From: Dielma sp000508965
GTDB lineage: Bacteria > Bacillota_I > Bacilli_A > Erysipelotrichales > Erysipelotrichaceae
Assembly: GCA_000508965.1 (NCBI GenBank)
Contig: BAHV02000010.1
Span: forward strand, 682,001-746,000
Length of the DNA: 64,000 nt
Reading direction: 5' to 3'
Every line of letters begins with the position of its first letter. The stretch's first letter is position 1. The notes beneath the pieces were generated by a model. It worked only from the letters and a program-made list of their open reading frames with translations, searched no databases and was not told the origin of the DNA. A program made the translations under genes and the position numbers. Shown here one piece after another: positions 50,466-59,022 of the stretch.

Positions 50466-52942
50466 TGGCCGATGAACAAAAAACACATGTTTTGATATCG
50501 CCGCTTGAAGAGATCATGGGTGATCGCTTTGGCCGTTATTCAAAATATATTATTCAGGATCGAGCGCTGCCTGATGCCCGCGACGGTTTAAAACCGGTAC
50601 AGCGCCGAATCTTATATACGATGCAGATCGATGGCAATACCCATGATAAGCCTTACCGTAAATCAGTAAAATCAGTAGGTTTAGTTATCGGTAATTTTCA
50701 TCCGCATGGCGACAGTTCTGTTTATGACGCCATGGTCCGTATGTCGCAAAACTGGAAAACTCGGGAACCACTGATCGATATGCATGGTAATAATGGTTCT
50801 ATGGACGATGATCCGCCGGCAGCTATGCGTTATACGGAAGCGAGATTGGCACCCTTAGCTCAGTATCTGCTTCAGGATATTGATAAAAACACCGTAGAGT
50901 TCACACCGAACTTTGATGATACCAACATGGAGCCAACCGTGCTGCCTGCCCGTTATCCCAACCTTTTAGTGAATGGTATCAGCGGTATTGCCGCCGGTTA
51001 TGCGACCAATATCCCTCCGCACAATTTAGGTGAGGTTATTGATGCGGCCATTTACCGGCTTCAGGTTCCTAATTGTGAATTAGATGAATTGATGGAATAC
51101 ATTCAAGGGCCGGATTTTCCAACCGGCGGTATCGTACAGGGAATTGAGGGGATTAAAGATGCCTTTACTACCGGCCGCGGTAAAATTGTAGTTCGCGCCA
51201 AGGTTGAAATCAATCAGACAAAAACTGGCCAGCAAATTATTGTGAAGGAACTTCCTTATGAAGTAATCAAATGCAACCTGGTCCGCAAGATTGACGACAT
51301 TCGTCTAAATAAAAAAATTGACGGCATCATCGATGTTCGTGATGAAAGTGACCGCAATGGTCTGCGTGTAGCGATTGATTTAAAGAAAGAAGCCAATGCC
51401 CAACTGATTTTAAACTATTTGTATAAGAATACAGATCTGCAGGTTTCTTATAACTATAACGTGGTAGCTATTGTGAATAAACGGCCGATGCAGTTAGGCC
51501 TGACTCAGATGCTGGACGCTTTTATTAACCATCGAATAGATGTAATTACCCGGCGCTGTAAGTTTGAATTGGATCGCATGGAAAAACGCTGTCATATTTT
51601 AGAAGGTTTAATTAAGGCGGTTTCGGTCTTGGATGAGATTATCGCGCTGATTCGTTCATCGAAGGATAAGGCAGATTCTAAAAAAAGAATCATTGAACGT
51701 TTTGAATTTACAGAGGAACAGGCAGAAGCCATCGTAACTTTACGTTTATATCGCTTATCAAGTACCGATGTCAATGAGCTGCGTGATGAATTTTCGCATC
51801 TGGTTAATGAAATGGAAATTTTAAACGATATGCTTGCTTATCCAAAGCTGATGCGCAAGGAAATTGTGCGCGAATTAAAGGAAGTTAAAAAAGCTTTTGG
51901 TTCACCGCGTCTGACTAAAATCGAGAATGAAATACAGGAAATTGTCATTGATAAGCAGCAGATGATACCGAATGAACGGGTGATGGTGACAATCTCACGC
52001 GATGGTTATGTAAAACGTGTATCACTGCGGTCTTACAGTGCCAGTGAGCATCTTTCTACGGGTTTAAAAGAAGGTGATGAGCTGATTGGGTATAAGGAAG
52101 TAAATATGCTTGACACATTGCTTTATATAACCAGCTCAGGAGCTTATGGCTATACGCCTGTCTATGAAATCGAAGAAGCTAAATGGAAGGATATCGGTTC
52201 TCATCTGAATACAATGGTTTCCATCAGCAGTGAGGAAAAAGTTATTGCTTCATTTGTTTTGAGCAGCTTTGATACCAATGCATCGATTATTACACTCTCC
52301 TTGCAGGGAATGATCAAGCGCACGATGGTCAAAGATTTAATGGTTTCAAGAAACAACAAGACAATGAACCTGATGGGACTTAAGGCTGAGGATCGTGTCG
52401 TGGCTGCCTGCGTGGTTTATGACAATGCGGATTTAGTCGTTTGTTCGGCTAATGGCTTTGTTTCCCGTTATAATGTGAATAACATAACTCCTACCGGTGC
52501 GCGCAGCAAGGGAATTATCGCTATGAAGGCAGAGGCGATGGCTAGTTTATGCGCCTTAAATAAGAATGAGAATTATGTTGTTATTTATTGTGAAAATCAG
52601 TCAATCAAACGTCTTAAAGCCAGTGATCTGCCGCTGACGGGAAGACCGGTACGCGGTGAAAGTATCTGTAAAAAGGTGAAATCAAATCCATCAGTCATCA
52701 AGATGCTTGCCAGTGGTGATTTGAATGACGCGATTGATTTTATGAAAGAAAAGATTGAACCGGTATTGTTTAAGGATATCGCATTAATGAGTAAGGATGC
52801 GACTTTCTCATCCGCTCTTCATCTTGAAGCTGACAGCTATCCGCTGAAAGGAATTCAAACGGTAGAGATTCGTGAATTTAGTGAAACGGAACCGTCAGTG
52901 GATAATCAGGAAGTGGAGCAGGAAGCTTTTGATTTGAATTAA
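50465..52942 (+). CDS. parC: DNA topoisomerase IV subunit A
   Basis: ParC is the DNA-cutting subunit. The 825-residue protein has the catalytic tyrosine at residue 123 (AAMRYTE) and the quinolone-resistance region HPHGDSSVYD with serine 84 and aspartate 88, so both sites look wild-type. The C-terminal beta-propeller with repeats like GYVKRVS and GMIKRT is present. The gene is coupled to parE. A hairpin follows the stop. Confidence 0.96.
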   Translation: MADEQKTHVLISPLEEIMGDRFGRYSKYIIQDRALPDARDGLKPVQRRILYTMQIDGNTHDKPYRKSVKSVGLVIGNFHPHGDSSVYDAMVRMSQNWKTREPLIDMHGNNGSMDDDPPAAMRYTEARLAPLAQYLLQDIDKNTVEFTPNFDDTNMEPTVLPARYPNLLVNGISGIAAGYATNIPPHNLGEVIDAAIYRLQVPNCELDELMEYIQGPDFPTGGIVQGIEGIKDAFTTGRGKIVVRAKVEINQTKTGQQIIVKELPYEVIKCNLVRKIDDIRLNKKIDGIIDVRDESDRNGLRVAIDLKKEANAQLILNYLYKNTDLQVSYNYNVVAIVNKRPMQLGLTQMLDAFINHRIDVITRRCKFELDRMEKRCHILEGLIKAVSVLDEIIALIRSSKDKADSKKRIIERFEFTEEQAEAIVTLRLYRLSSTDVNELRDEFSHLVNEMEILNDMLAYPKLMRKEIVRELKEVKKAFGSPRLTKIENEIQEIVIDKQQMIPNERVMVTISRDGYVKRVSLRSYSASEHLSTGLKEGDELIGYKEVNMLDTLLYITSSGAYGYTPVYEIEEAKWKDIGSHLNTMVSISSEEKVIASFVLSSFDTNASIITLSLQGMIKRTMVKDLMVSRNNKTMNLMGLKAEDRVVAACVVYDNADLVVCSANGFVSRYNVNNITPTGARSKGIIAMKAEAMASLCALNKNENYVVIYCENQSIKRLKASDLPLTGRPVRGESICKKVKSNPSVIKMLASGDLNDAIDFMKEKIEPVLFKDIALMSKDATFSSALHLEADSYPLKGIQTVEIREFSETEPSVDNQEVEQEAFDLN

Positions 52943-52950
52943 TAAATAAA

Positions 52951-52982
52951 ATTGCAGCCTAAGCATTAGCCCGGGCTGCAAT
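52951..52982. terminator. Bidirectional terminator between parC and the YjzC-like gene
   Basis: ATTGCAGCC/GGCTGCAAT stem of 9 bp with a 14-base loop, with AT-rich tails on both sides. Confidence 0.75.
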
Positions 52983-52986
52983 TTCA

Positions 52987-53154
52987 TTATTTCTGTTCTA
53001 TAAAATAAGAACCTTTCTGTTGCGCTGGCGGGAAACGATGTCCTGCATCAACGTCGATATCTTCATTGACTAACTTGCCTGATTCTGTATATTCAGCATA
53101 TTTAGCTGTTTTTTCACAGTTTTCACCAGGTTTGTATTTTTTTGTTTGAGCCAT
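52987..53154 (-). CDS. YjzC-like small protein
   Basis: The 55-residue protein starts MAQTKKYKPGENC and ends with a HRFPP motif, a pattern like the small YjzC family of Firmicutes. Its role is unknown. I choose the ATG at 53154 because AGGAGGTGA precedes it with good spacing; an earlier frame start lacks this. It is convergent with parC. Confidence 0.7.
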   Translation of the reverse strand: MAQTKKYKPGENCEKTAKYAEYTESGKLVNEDIDVDAGHRFPPAQQKGSYFIEQK

Positions 53155-53217
53155 TGAAATCACCTCCTGCAAGTAGTATGCGATAGGTTTTAGAAACTAT
53201 ACGCGAAAGTGAATCCG

Positions 53218-53226
53218 TGATATAAT
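53218..53226 (+). promoter_or_regulatory. Extended -10 promoter of the cell-wall-binding protein gene
   Basis: TGA followed by TATAAT lies 22 bases before the start codon. No clear -35 is seen. Confidence 0.5.
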
Positions 53227-53248
53227 TTGGATGAAGGAGTTGTTGATA

Positions 53249-54271
53249 ATGAGAATAAAAAAAGGATTGATCGCAGCTTTAAGCTTAAGTCTGTGTTTTG
53301 CGCTGACAAGTATCAGAGTATCTGCCGATTGGGCAACCATTGGGGATAACCGGGTCTACATTGAAGATAATAAAATGGTAAAAGAATGGAAAAAAATCGA
53401 CGGCAGCTGGTATTATTTCCAAAAGGATAATGGATATATGACCAAGGGGTGGCTGAAAACCAATGACTGCTGGTACTATCTTGATGAGAAGGATGGAAAA
53501 ATGGTGACCGGCTGGCTGGCACAGAATAAATCTTGGTTCTATCTGAATCCAGCAAACGGCATTATGTATTCAAATATGTGGCTTAGTGAGAATGGCAGCC
53601 GCTACTATTTTTTAGGTAATGGCCAAATGGCGACCGGAAGAGTTGTCATCGATAATCAAACCTTTGAGTTTGCGACTGATGGGAAGTATATCGGAACGAG
53701 TTCTGAAAGCTTGCTGAATGGATTGGTGACAATTAACGGCAAATTATATTACTATAAGCAGAATGTAGCGCAGACCGGCTGGCAGGAGACAGATGGCAGA
53801 AAGCTTTATTTTGCGGCTGATGGAGCGGCAGTTTATGGTTGGCAAACGATCAATGGCGTCAGTGCTTACTATGTGAATGGGGAAGCTATGGTGACAAGTG
53901 ATACGGCTGACTTAAAAAAGGAAATTATCAAGGAATTGAAGAAAATGAGCGGCGGTCAGCTTGATACCCAGGCGGCGGATCTGCAGATGGCGGCTGATAT
54001 CAGAGCTTTTGAAGGATTGTCGCGAGCTGATTCCATCCGTCCGAATAATACATATTTCACGACGGTTTTGGATGAACAGAAAATTAGTTATCTTGATGCG
54101 AAGGAAGCCATTTGCCTGAATGTGACAAATGCAGAGGATTGTATCAATCAGCTTGAAGATGATTATGTCTTTATGAAAGCACTGAATGACAAGGTATTTA
54201 CAGAATTAGCGGTTGGTATTGCCCAGCGAGGGGATACTTATCAGATTCATATTTTATTGCTTGAAGGATAG
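53249..54271 (+). CDS. Secreted cell-wall-binding-repeat protein with degenerate CAP-like domain
   Basis: The 340-residue protein has a signal peptide (about 1-27), then several aromatic cell-wall/choline-binding-type repeats (GSWYYFQKDNGYM, CWYYLDEKDGKM, SWFYLNPANGIM and more) to about residue 215. The C-terminal 100 residues align with the CAP domain of the paralogue at 55200-56024: ADIR, YFTTVLDE and ELAV are shared. However, the two CAP-cavity histidines are lost (SIRP for SHERP, DDYVFM for SESHRM). It probably binds the wall without the usual CAP site. I choose the ATG at 53249 after AAGGAG. Confidence 0.8.
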   Translation: MRIKKGLIAALSLSLCFALTSIRVSADWATIGDNRVYIEDNKMVKEWKKIDGSWYYFQKDNGYMTKGWLKTNDCWYYLDEKDGKMVTGWLAQNKSWFYLNPANGIMYSNMWLSENGSRYYFLGNGQMATGRVVIDNQTFEFATDGKYIGTSSESLLNGLVTINGKLYYYKQNVAQTGWQETDGRKLYFAADGAAVYGWQTINGVSAYYVNGEAMVTSDTADLKKEIIKELKKMSGGQLDTQAADLQMAADIRAFEGLSRADSIRPNNTYFTTVLDEQKISYLDAKEAICLNVTNAEDCINQLEDDYVFMKALNDKVFTELAVGIAQRGDTYQIHILLLEG

Positions 54272-54273
54272 AA

Positions 54274-54307
54274 AAAGGGATGTGATCGTCGTCACAGCCC
54301 TTTATTT
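54274..54307. terminator. Bidirectional terminator between the wall-binding protein and the pseudouridine synthase
   Basis: An AAAGGG-TGTGA / TCACA-CCCTTT stem with a one-base internal mismatch lies between two convergent genes, with T-rich tails on both strands. Confidence 0.8.
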
Positions 54308-55198
54308 TCTTAGGCATATTTGCATATCTTCCGGCATTTTTGTTTCGATGAGTAAGGCTTTCATACTCATCGGATGAATCAATCTCAGCTTATAGGCATG
54401 CAAAGCACATCGCTGAATCAGCGGCGAGGGTCTTCCATAAATCGGATCGGCGAGAATCGGCCGCTGTATTGATGCCAAATGAACACGGATCTGATGCGTC
54501 CTGCCGGTTTCTAACTGACACTCAACAAGTGAAATTTTCTTACGCTGATTTTCTTTCAGACAGGTGATATGAGTCACCGCCGGCTTACCGGTTTTGCTTA
54601 CTCTGTATTTATTGTTTACATGCCGGTCACTGCCAATCGGCGCGTCAATGGTCTGCGTTGTGTGAGGCTTCATCGCACCGTTAACGATGGCCAGATAGCT
54701 GCGGGAAATCTGCTTGTTCGCGAGCATTTCATCAAGCAGCGGCTGAAAGAAAGAGCATTTGCTGAATAATACCAGACCGCTGGTTTCAAAATCAAGGCGA
54801 TGAATCGGGCGGATCGCATGTGACTGACCGCTTGCGTGATAATAAGCACTGACGGCATTCGCCAAGGTACCATGACCGTCCTTTTGATCAGGATGAACTA
54901 ATAATCCAGGCGGCTTATTAACAATCAGCAGCACTTCATCCTCATAAACAATATCGAGGGGCAGTGAATCAGGCAGAAAGTCGATAGTCTCATCAATGAA
55001 AACACGGACTGCCAATTCATCACCTTGCTTTAACTGACAATTTTGGGTAATTGGCTGCTGATTCACTAACAGTCTTCGATTCTGATAGTAAAAATAACGC
55101 TGCTTTTTGGATTGGCGGCAGGCTGTCAGCACCTCATCAACAGAGCTGGCATGTTCAATCAGGGTTATGGCATAATCATCTTTTTTATAAAATTTCAT
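54302..55198 (-). CDS. RluA/RluD-family ribosomal pseudouridine synthase
   Basis: These enzymes convert uridine to pseudouridine in RNA. The 298-residue protein has the catalytic motif RPIHRLDFETSGLVLF near residue 130-145, the VNKPPGLLVHPD segment and the GRTHQIRVHLA motif. The N-terminal part (NRRLLVNQQPITQN) resembles an S4-like RNA-binding fold. I choose the ATG at 55198 after GGAGAATGAG; a TTG four codons earlier is possible. It begins two bases after the stop of the CAP-domain gene upstream, so the two are cotranscribed. Confidence 0.9.
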   Translation of the reverse strand: MKFYKKDDYAITLIEHASSVDEVLTACRQSKKQRYFYYQNRRLLVNQQPITQNCQLKQGDELAVRVFIDETIDFLPDSLPLDIVYEDEVLLIVNKPPGLLVHPDQKDGHGTLANAVSAYYHASGQSHAIRPIHRLDFETSGLVLFSKCSFFQPLLDEMLANKQISRSYLAIVNGAMKPHTTQTIDAPIGSDRHVNNKYRVSKTGKPAVTHITCLKENQRKKISLVECQLETGRTHQIRVHLASIQRPILADPIYGRPSPLIQRCALHAYKLRLIHPMSMKALLIETKMPEDMQICLRK

Positions 55199-55199
55199 C

Positions 55200-56024
55200 T
55201 CATTCTCCAATGCAGATCATCGACCACAGATAACCGGTGTTTGAAGGAATCAGGCTGACGGCAATTTCATTAAAGTTTTCATTTAAGATATTCATGCGGT
55301 GCGACTCTGAATGCATCCAGAAATCCATGGCTTCATCAACGCTTTGATATTCAAAAGCGATATTCTCCGCATAATAATATGTATTGATTCCTACCTCATC
55401 AAGCACGGTTGCGAAATAACTGCCGTCAGGTCTTTCATGACTGAAGGCGGCGGCTAATTCATTCACTCGGATATCAGCAGCGTTTTGTAATGCGGCAGAA
55501 GCATTGCTGAGTGCTTCCAAGCCGGCCTCAGCACGATATTTATTGACTTGATCGATGACCTGTTCAGCCATCGAGCGCTCATAGCTGTTATCAGGCAGAT
55601 CACTGTCAGGCGGCAGCGGTTCATCATTTTCGGGAGCTTGGCCAAGATAGCTGCCATTTTCCGCAAACAATTGACTGATACCGTCAATTTCAACGGGACC
55701 GACTGCCATTTTACCATCCGGCAATAGATAGTAGCTGGTGCCGTTTTCAGTGATCCATTTGCTGTCCTGCATGATGCCGTTATCAGGATTCAAGTAATAC
55801 CAGTCACTGTTTTCCGCAATCCAGCCAGTTTTCATGATGCCGCTGTCATAATCCAGCATGTACCAGCATTGATACTGATCCTGAATCCAGCCGCTGAGCC
55901 GCATATTCTCAGCATTATAATAAGCCCAGCCAGCTTCTTCCTTAACCCAGCTGCCCTCGCTGATTGCGTGAACAGACAGGGAAGATGCCATGAAAAGGCA
56001 GAGTGTAAGCATTATTTTTTTCAT
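55200..56024 (-). CDS. Secreted cell-wall-binding-repeat protein with CAP/SCP domain
   Basis: The 274-residue protein has a signal peptide (about 1-20), aromatic wall-binding repeats (CWYMLDYDSGIM, DWYYLNPDNGIM) to about residue 120, then a CAP domain (about 150-274). The CAP cavity residues are present: SHERPDG, AENIAF and SESHRMNIL. Bacterial CAP proteins are secreted and bind lipids or wall parts. It is a paralogue of the protein at 53249-54271 and lies upstream of the pseudouridine synthase gene in one transcript. Confidence 0.88.
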   Translation of the reverse strand: MKKIMLTLCLFMASSLSVHAISEGSWVKEEAGWAYYNAENMRLSGWIQDQYQCWYMLDYDSGIMKTGWIAENSDWYYLNPDNGIMQDSKWITENGTSYYLLPDGKMAVGPVEIDGISQLFAENGSYLGQAPENDEPLPPDSDLPDNSYERSMAEQVIDQVNKYRAEAGLEALSNASAALQNAADIRVNELAAAFSHERPDGSYFATVLDEVGINTYYYAENIAFEYQSVDEAMDFWMHSESHRMNILNENFNEIAVSLIPSNTGYLWSMICIGE

Positions 56025-56049
56025 ATAAAACCCTCTTTTAAGTGATATT

Positions 56050-56078
56050 ATTATATCATTATCAGCATGAATTGTCGA
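56050..56078 (-). promoter_or_regulatory. Promoter of the CAP-domain/pseudouridine synthase operon
   Basis: On the minus strand TCGACA (56078-56073), a 17-bp spacer and TATAAT (56055-56050) with a TGA extended element. Confidence 0.7.
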
Positions 56079-56088
56079 TTTTCTTCAA

Positions 56089-56117
56089 TTGTATAAATAA
56101 TAGAATAATGATAAAAT
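56089..56117 (+). promoter_or_regulatory. Promoter of the oxidoreductase operon
   Basis: TTGTAT (56089-56094), a 17-bp spacer and TAAAAT (56112-56117) lie before the GAGGTGG site. Confidence 0.55.
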
Positions 56118-56143
56118 AAATGCGATTGCTGAGGTGGTATATG

Positions 56144-57091
56144 ATGATTCGTTTAGGAATTCTGGGAGCAGGCAACATTGCTCATCGCTTTATGAAGGGT
56201 GTACAGGGATCAAGGGCATTTAGCGTTGTCAGTGTTTACGCACGCAAGGCGGATAAAGCAAAGAAATTTGCTGATGAGTTTAATATTCAACGGTATACCG
56301 ATAATCTTCATCACTTCCTTAATCATGATGAGCTTGATGCGGTATATATCGCCACCCCTAATTTTCTGCATTATGAACATGTGATGCTGGCTTTGCAGGC
56401 TGGACTGCATTGTATGGTAGAAAAGCCGGCGTTTATTGAACCGGCACAAGCTTTAAGCGCCTATCAATTAGCACAGGAGCATGATCTGATTCTGATGGAG
56501 GCCATGAAGGTCTGTTATCTGCCGACCACCCAAAAGGCCAAACAATGGCTGAACGACGGAAAAATCGGTAAGATAATTCACATGGAAGCCAGCTTCTGCC
56601 GCAAAAGCGTCATTGACGCAAGCCATCCGATTTATGATGTGCAAAAGGGCGGCGGCGCTTTATTTGATGTCGGCTGTTATGCTTTGGCAATGGTACGTGA
56701 AATGCTGAATGAACCCAATCATGTTGACGCATGGTTTCATTTATGCGGCAGCGGTGTTGACGATACAGCTGAATTATTATTGACATACCAAGATGCTTGG
56801 GCATCAATTCAGGCCAGTTTCTTACTTGATAAGCAGAATGCGGCAATCATTTACGGCTGTGAGGGAACAATAACTATTCCTGATTTTTGGAAGAGCAGCC
56901 GCATGGAGCTGCAGCGTTATGATGGATCAAAGGAAAGCTTTATCTGTGACCTGCCTTCGGAATTTACGCCGCAGATCCATTATTTTGCTGATTTGATTCA
57001 GGGCAAGGTCAAAAGCAATGCATCTATATCCGGACTTTTGAATTGCCGGATCATTAAGGAGGCAATAGAACATGGATACAATCAAAACTAA
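56144..57091 (+). CDS. Gfo/Idh/MocA-family NAD(P)-dependent oxidoreductase
   Basis: The 315-residue protein starts IRLGILGAGNIAHRF with the Rossmann glycine motif, and has ATPNFLHYEH and VEKPAFI, which mark the Gfo/Idh/MocA family that oxidises or reduces sugars and related compounds. The substrate cannot be told. The ATG at 56144 and another three bases earlier both fit the GAGGTGG site. Its end overlaps the next gene by 20 bases. Confidence 0.9.
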   Translation: MIRLGILGAGNIAHRFMKGVQGSRAFSVVSVYARKADKAKKFADEFNIQRYTDNLHHFLNHDELDAVYIATPNFLHYEHVMLALQAGLHCMVEKPAFIEPAQALSAYQLAQEHDLILMEAMKVCYLPTTQKAKQWLNDGKIGKIIHMEASFCRKSVIDASHPIYDVQKGGGALFDVGCYALAMVREMLNEPNHVDAWFHLCGSGVDDTAELLLTYQDAWASIQASFLLDKQNAAIIYGCEGTITIPDFWKSSRMELQRYDGSKESFICDLPSEFTPQIHYFADLIQGKVKSNASISGLLNCRIIKEAIEHGYNQN

Positions 57092-58118
57092 AACAAAGAA
57101 ATTCTGGCAGCTGTTTATCAAGCAGCAAACGGAACTTCAAGAAGCATTAAAAGATCGGCAGCAGGCCAAAATTACCGAGCTTGTCAGGATTTTAAATGAT
57201 GAATTATTATCGACAGCCGGCTGCTTCTTGGAGGTTGAAGGTAATGGTGAAGATTTTTATGAATGTACTTTTCTAAGCGGCGATGATAAAAGCTCACAGC
57301 TCATCTGTGCTTATGTTAAAAAATTTGCACCGGAAAGAGTATTAAATCATTGGATCATCAATGATTGCCAGCAGCCATTAAGTGAAAAAGGCTTTCAAAC
57401 ACGTTTTGATGTGCGTGATGTCAGCTATGGAGTTGAAGAGTTTCAAGTATGCATGCATGTGCTTGAGGAAGCTCAGATGGTTGATCTTGATGTGTACTGC
57501 GCGGCATTTGAATGGCAGGATGAAAAGGAAAAGCAGACGATTACCGCCCTGCTGCTTGAAATGATGATCGGTACTTTACAGATGGAAGCTCATATCAATA
57601 GTTTTACTTGTGTTGATCAGCAGGATGCAAAGGAAGAGTGGTTTGCCTTAGCCGATTTATATGAACGTCTGCTTGATCTGACGGAAAATAAAAAATGGCC
57701 GGACTTTAAAGATCCGACCCAGATTTATCGGGCATATAAGCTGGATAAGGAAGAAATCAATGACAGTGTTCATCACGATAAGCTGCTGATCACCACATGT
57801 CATCCAGAATTATTTGTGGAAATCATGAATGAACGGCGTTTGATTTTAGACAACTTTAATCGGCTTGGCGGTGAATACGGAACCTTGGTTTATGAACATG
57901 AGGGAGTAAGTGAAAATCTCGCGCATCATAAAAAACAGCTTGAAAGGGAATTAAATGAATTGCTTTATTCACTGGGCCTGGCACGTTGTATCGGCGGTGC
58001 TTTAGGTACGCATTATTGTTATATCGATGTTGCGATCTTTGACCGTCAGGATTTTAAACAGGCTTTAGTCAAAATTAATGAAAAGCTGCCGGTTCAGCTG
58101 AATTATTTCCCTTATTAG
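57072..58118 (+). CDS. Hypothetical protein, 348 residues
   Basis: The protein is acidic, has no signal or membrane segments, and shows no motif I recognise. It is mostly alpha/beta with an alpha-helical centre, and ends with a segment (GGALGTHYCYIDVAIFD) that may be a conserved beta region. It starts inside the end of the oxidoreductase gene, with AGGAGGCAATAG before the ATG, so the two are translated together. It may act with the oxidoreductase, but this is only context. Confidence 0.7.
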   Translation: MDTIKTKTKKFWQLFIKQQTELQEALKDRQQAKITELVRILNDELLSTAGCFLEVEGNGEDFYECTFLSGDDKSSQLICAYVKKFAPERVLNHWIINDCQQPLSEKGFQTRFDVRDVSYGVEEFQVCMHVLEEAQMVDLDVYCAAFEWQDEKEKQTITALLLEMMIGTLQMEAHINSFTCVDQQDAKEEWFALADLYERLLDLTENKKWPDFKDPTQIYRAYKLDKEEINDSVHHDKLLITTCHPELFVEIMNERRLILDNFNRLGGEYGTLVYEHEGVSENLAHHKKQLERELNELLYSLGLARCIGGALGTHYCYIDVAIFDRQDFKQALVKINEKLPVQLNYFPY

Positions 58119-58141
58119 TGTCACTTAGCGGACACTTTTTT
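58117..58141 (+). terminator. Terminator of the oxidoreductase operon
   Basis: AGTGTC/GACACT stem with an 8-base loop and a T run. It overlaps the 3' end of the convergent sigK gene. Confidence 0.8.
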
Positions 58142-58823
58142 CATGTTTGCAGAATTCTTTATACAGATTGATAATAGCTCTTTTTTCAATCCGCGAGACA
58201 TAAGAGCGTGAAATGTGAAATTCCTTTGCAATTTCCTTTTGTGTTTGTTCAGGATGATTAAATAAGCCATAGCGGCGTGTTAAAATCTCTAATTCGCGCT
58301 GATCAAGGACATAGAGATAGTCCTTCATTTTTTTAATATTCTCATCAAGCATATAATCATCGATCGGATTTGTCGGTTCTGAGGCAATGGCATCGATTAA
58401 AGACATTGAACTGCCGTCAGTTTCATTGCCGATCGGTTCATTTAACGAAATGGTGGACGCATGCTTGGCGTTGGAACGAATCGCCATTAAAATTTCATTT
58501 TCAATGCATCGGGCTGCATAAGTCGTTAATTTATGGCCGGTCTCCAGCCGATACGTATCAATCGCCTTAATTAAACCAATCGTACCGATGCTGATCAGAT
58601 CTTCTTTGTCAATTTTCTTTATGTCATATTTTTTTACGATATGAGCGACCAGTCGGAGATTATGCTCAATCAGCTTGTTGCGGGCTTCCTGATCATGATT
58701 TTCAAGTCTTTGCAGCAGCTCAGCTTCTTCCTCTTTGGAAAGCGGATCTTTAAAGCGACGGGATTGGATAAAGCCTAAATAAGTAAATAGATTGGTAAAA
58801 CACGATAATAAAGTTTCAAACAT
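58125..58823 (-). CDS. sigK: RNA polymerase sigma-K-like sporulation factor
   Basis: The 232-residue protein closely follows the sigma-K layout: a hydrophobic pro-sequence-like N-terminus (FETLLSCFTNLFTYLGF), then RNKLIEHNLRLVAHIVKKYD, DLISIGTIGLIKAIDTY, TTYAARCIENEILM, and a C-terminal ISRSYVSRIEKRA helix. Sigma-K directs late mother-cell genes in sporulating Firmicutes after the pro-sequence is cut by SpoIVFB. Its presence implies a sporulation programme or a relic of one. A GGTGAG site precedes the ATG. The gene is intact and not split by a prophage-like element. Confidence 0.88.
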   Translation of the reverse strand: MFETLLSCFTNLFTYLGFIQSRRFKDPLSKEEEAELLQRLENHDQEARNKLIEHNLRLVAHIVKKYDIKKIDKEDLISIGTIGLIKAIDTYRLETGHKLTTYAARCIENEILMAIRSNAKHASTISLNEPIGNETDGSSMSLIDAIASEPTNPIDDYMLDENIKKMKDYLYVLDQRELEILTRRYGLFNHPEQTQKEIAKEFHISRSYVSRIEKRAIINLYKEFCKHEKSVR

Positions 58824-58892
58824 AATTTTCTCACCTGATATAGTCTATGAATGATTTTAAGAAACTATTTCTAATTAATTTATTTTGTATCC

Positions 58893-58917
58893 GATTCAGT
58901 TTTGCACTGAATCTTTT
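58893..58917. repeat. Hairpin between sigK and yqeG
   Basis: GATTCAGT/ACTGAATC is a perfect 8-bp inverted repeat with a 5-base loop, followed on the plus strand by TTTT. It lies 70 bases upstream of the sigK start, between divergent genes, so it is not an obvious terminator of either and could be in the sigK leader or be an operator. Confidence 0.45.
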
Positions 58918-58997
58918 AGGATCAAGTTTAAAACCGAAAATTCAGTCGAAATTGATGATTAAACACGGATAAAAGTCTTTATTCACACTGCTGGTTT

Positions 58998-59006
58998 TGG
59001 TATAAT
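58998..59006 (+). promoter_or_regulatory. Extended -10 promoter of the yqeG-mtnN cluster
   Basis: TGG followed by TATAAT lies 16 bases before the yqeG start codon. Confidence 0.55.
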
Positions 59007-59022
59007 AAGCAGGAGGTGGCCT

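Noticed and set aside
48540..52942. The topoisomerase pair as gyrB-gyrA rather than parE-parC
   Set aside because: The plsY neighbourhood, the wording of the ATPase motif and the 1-base overlap fit topoisomerase IV; a search against both families would settle it.
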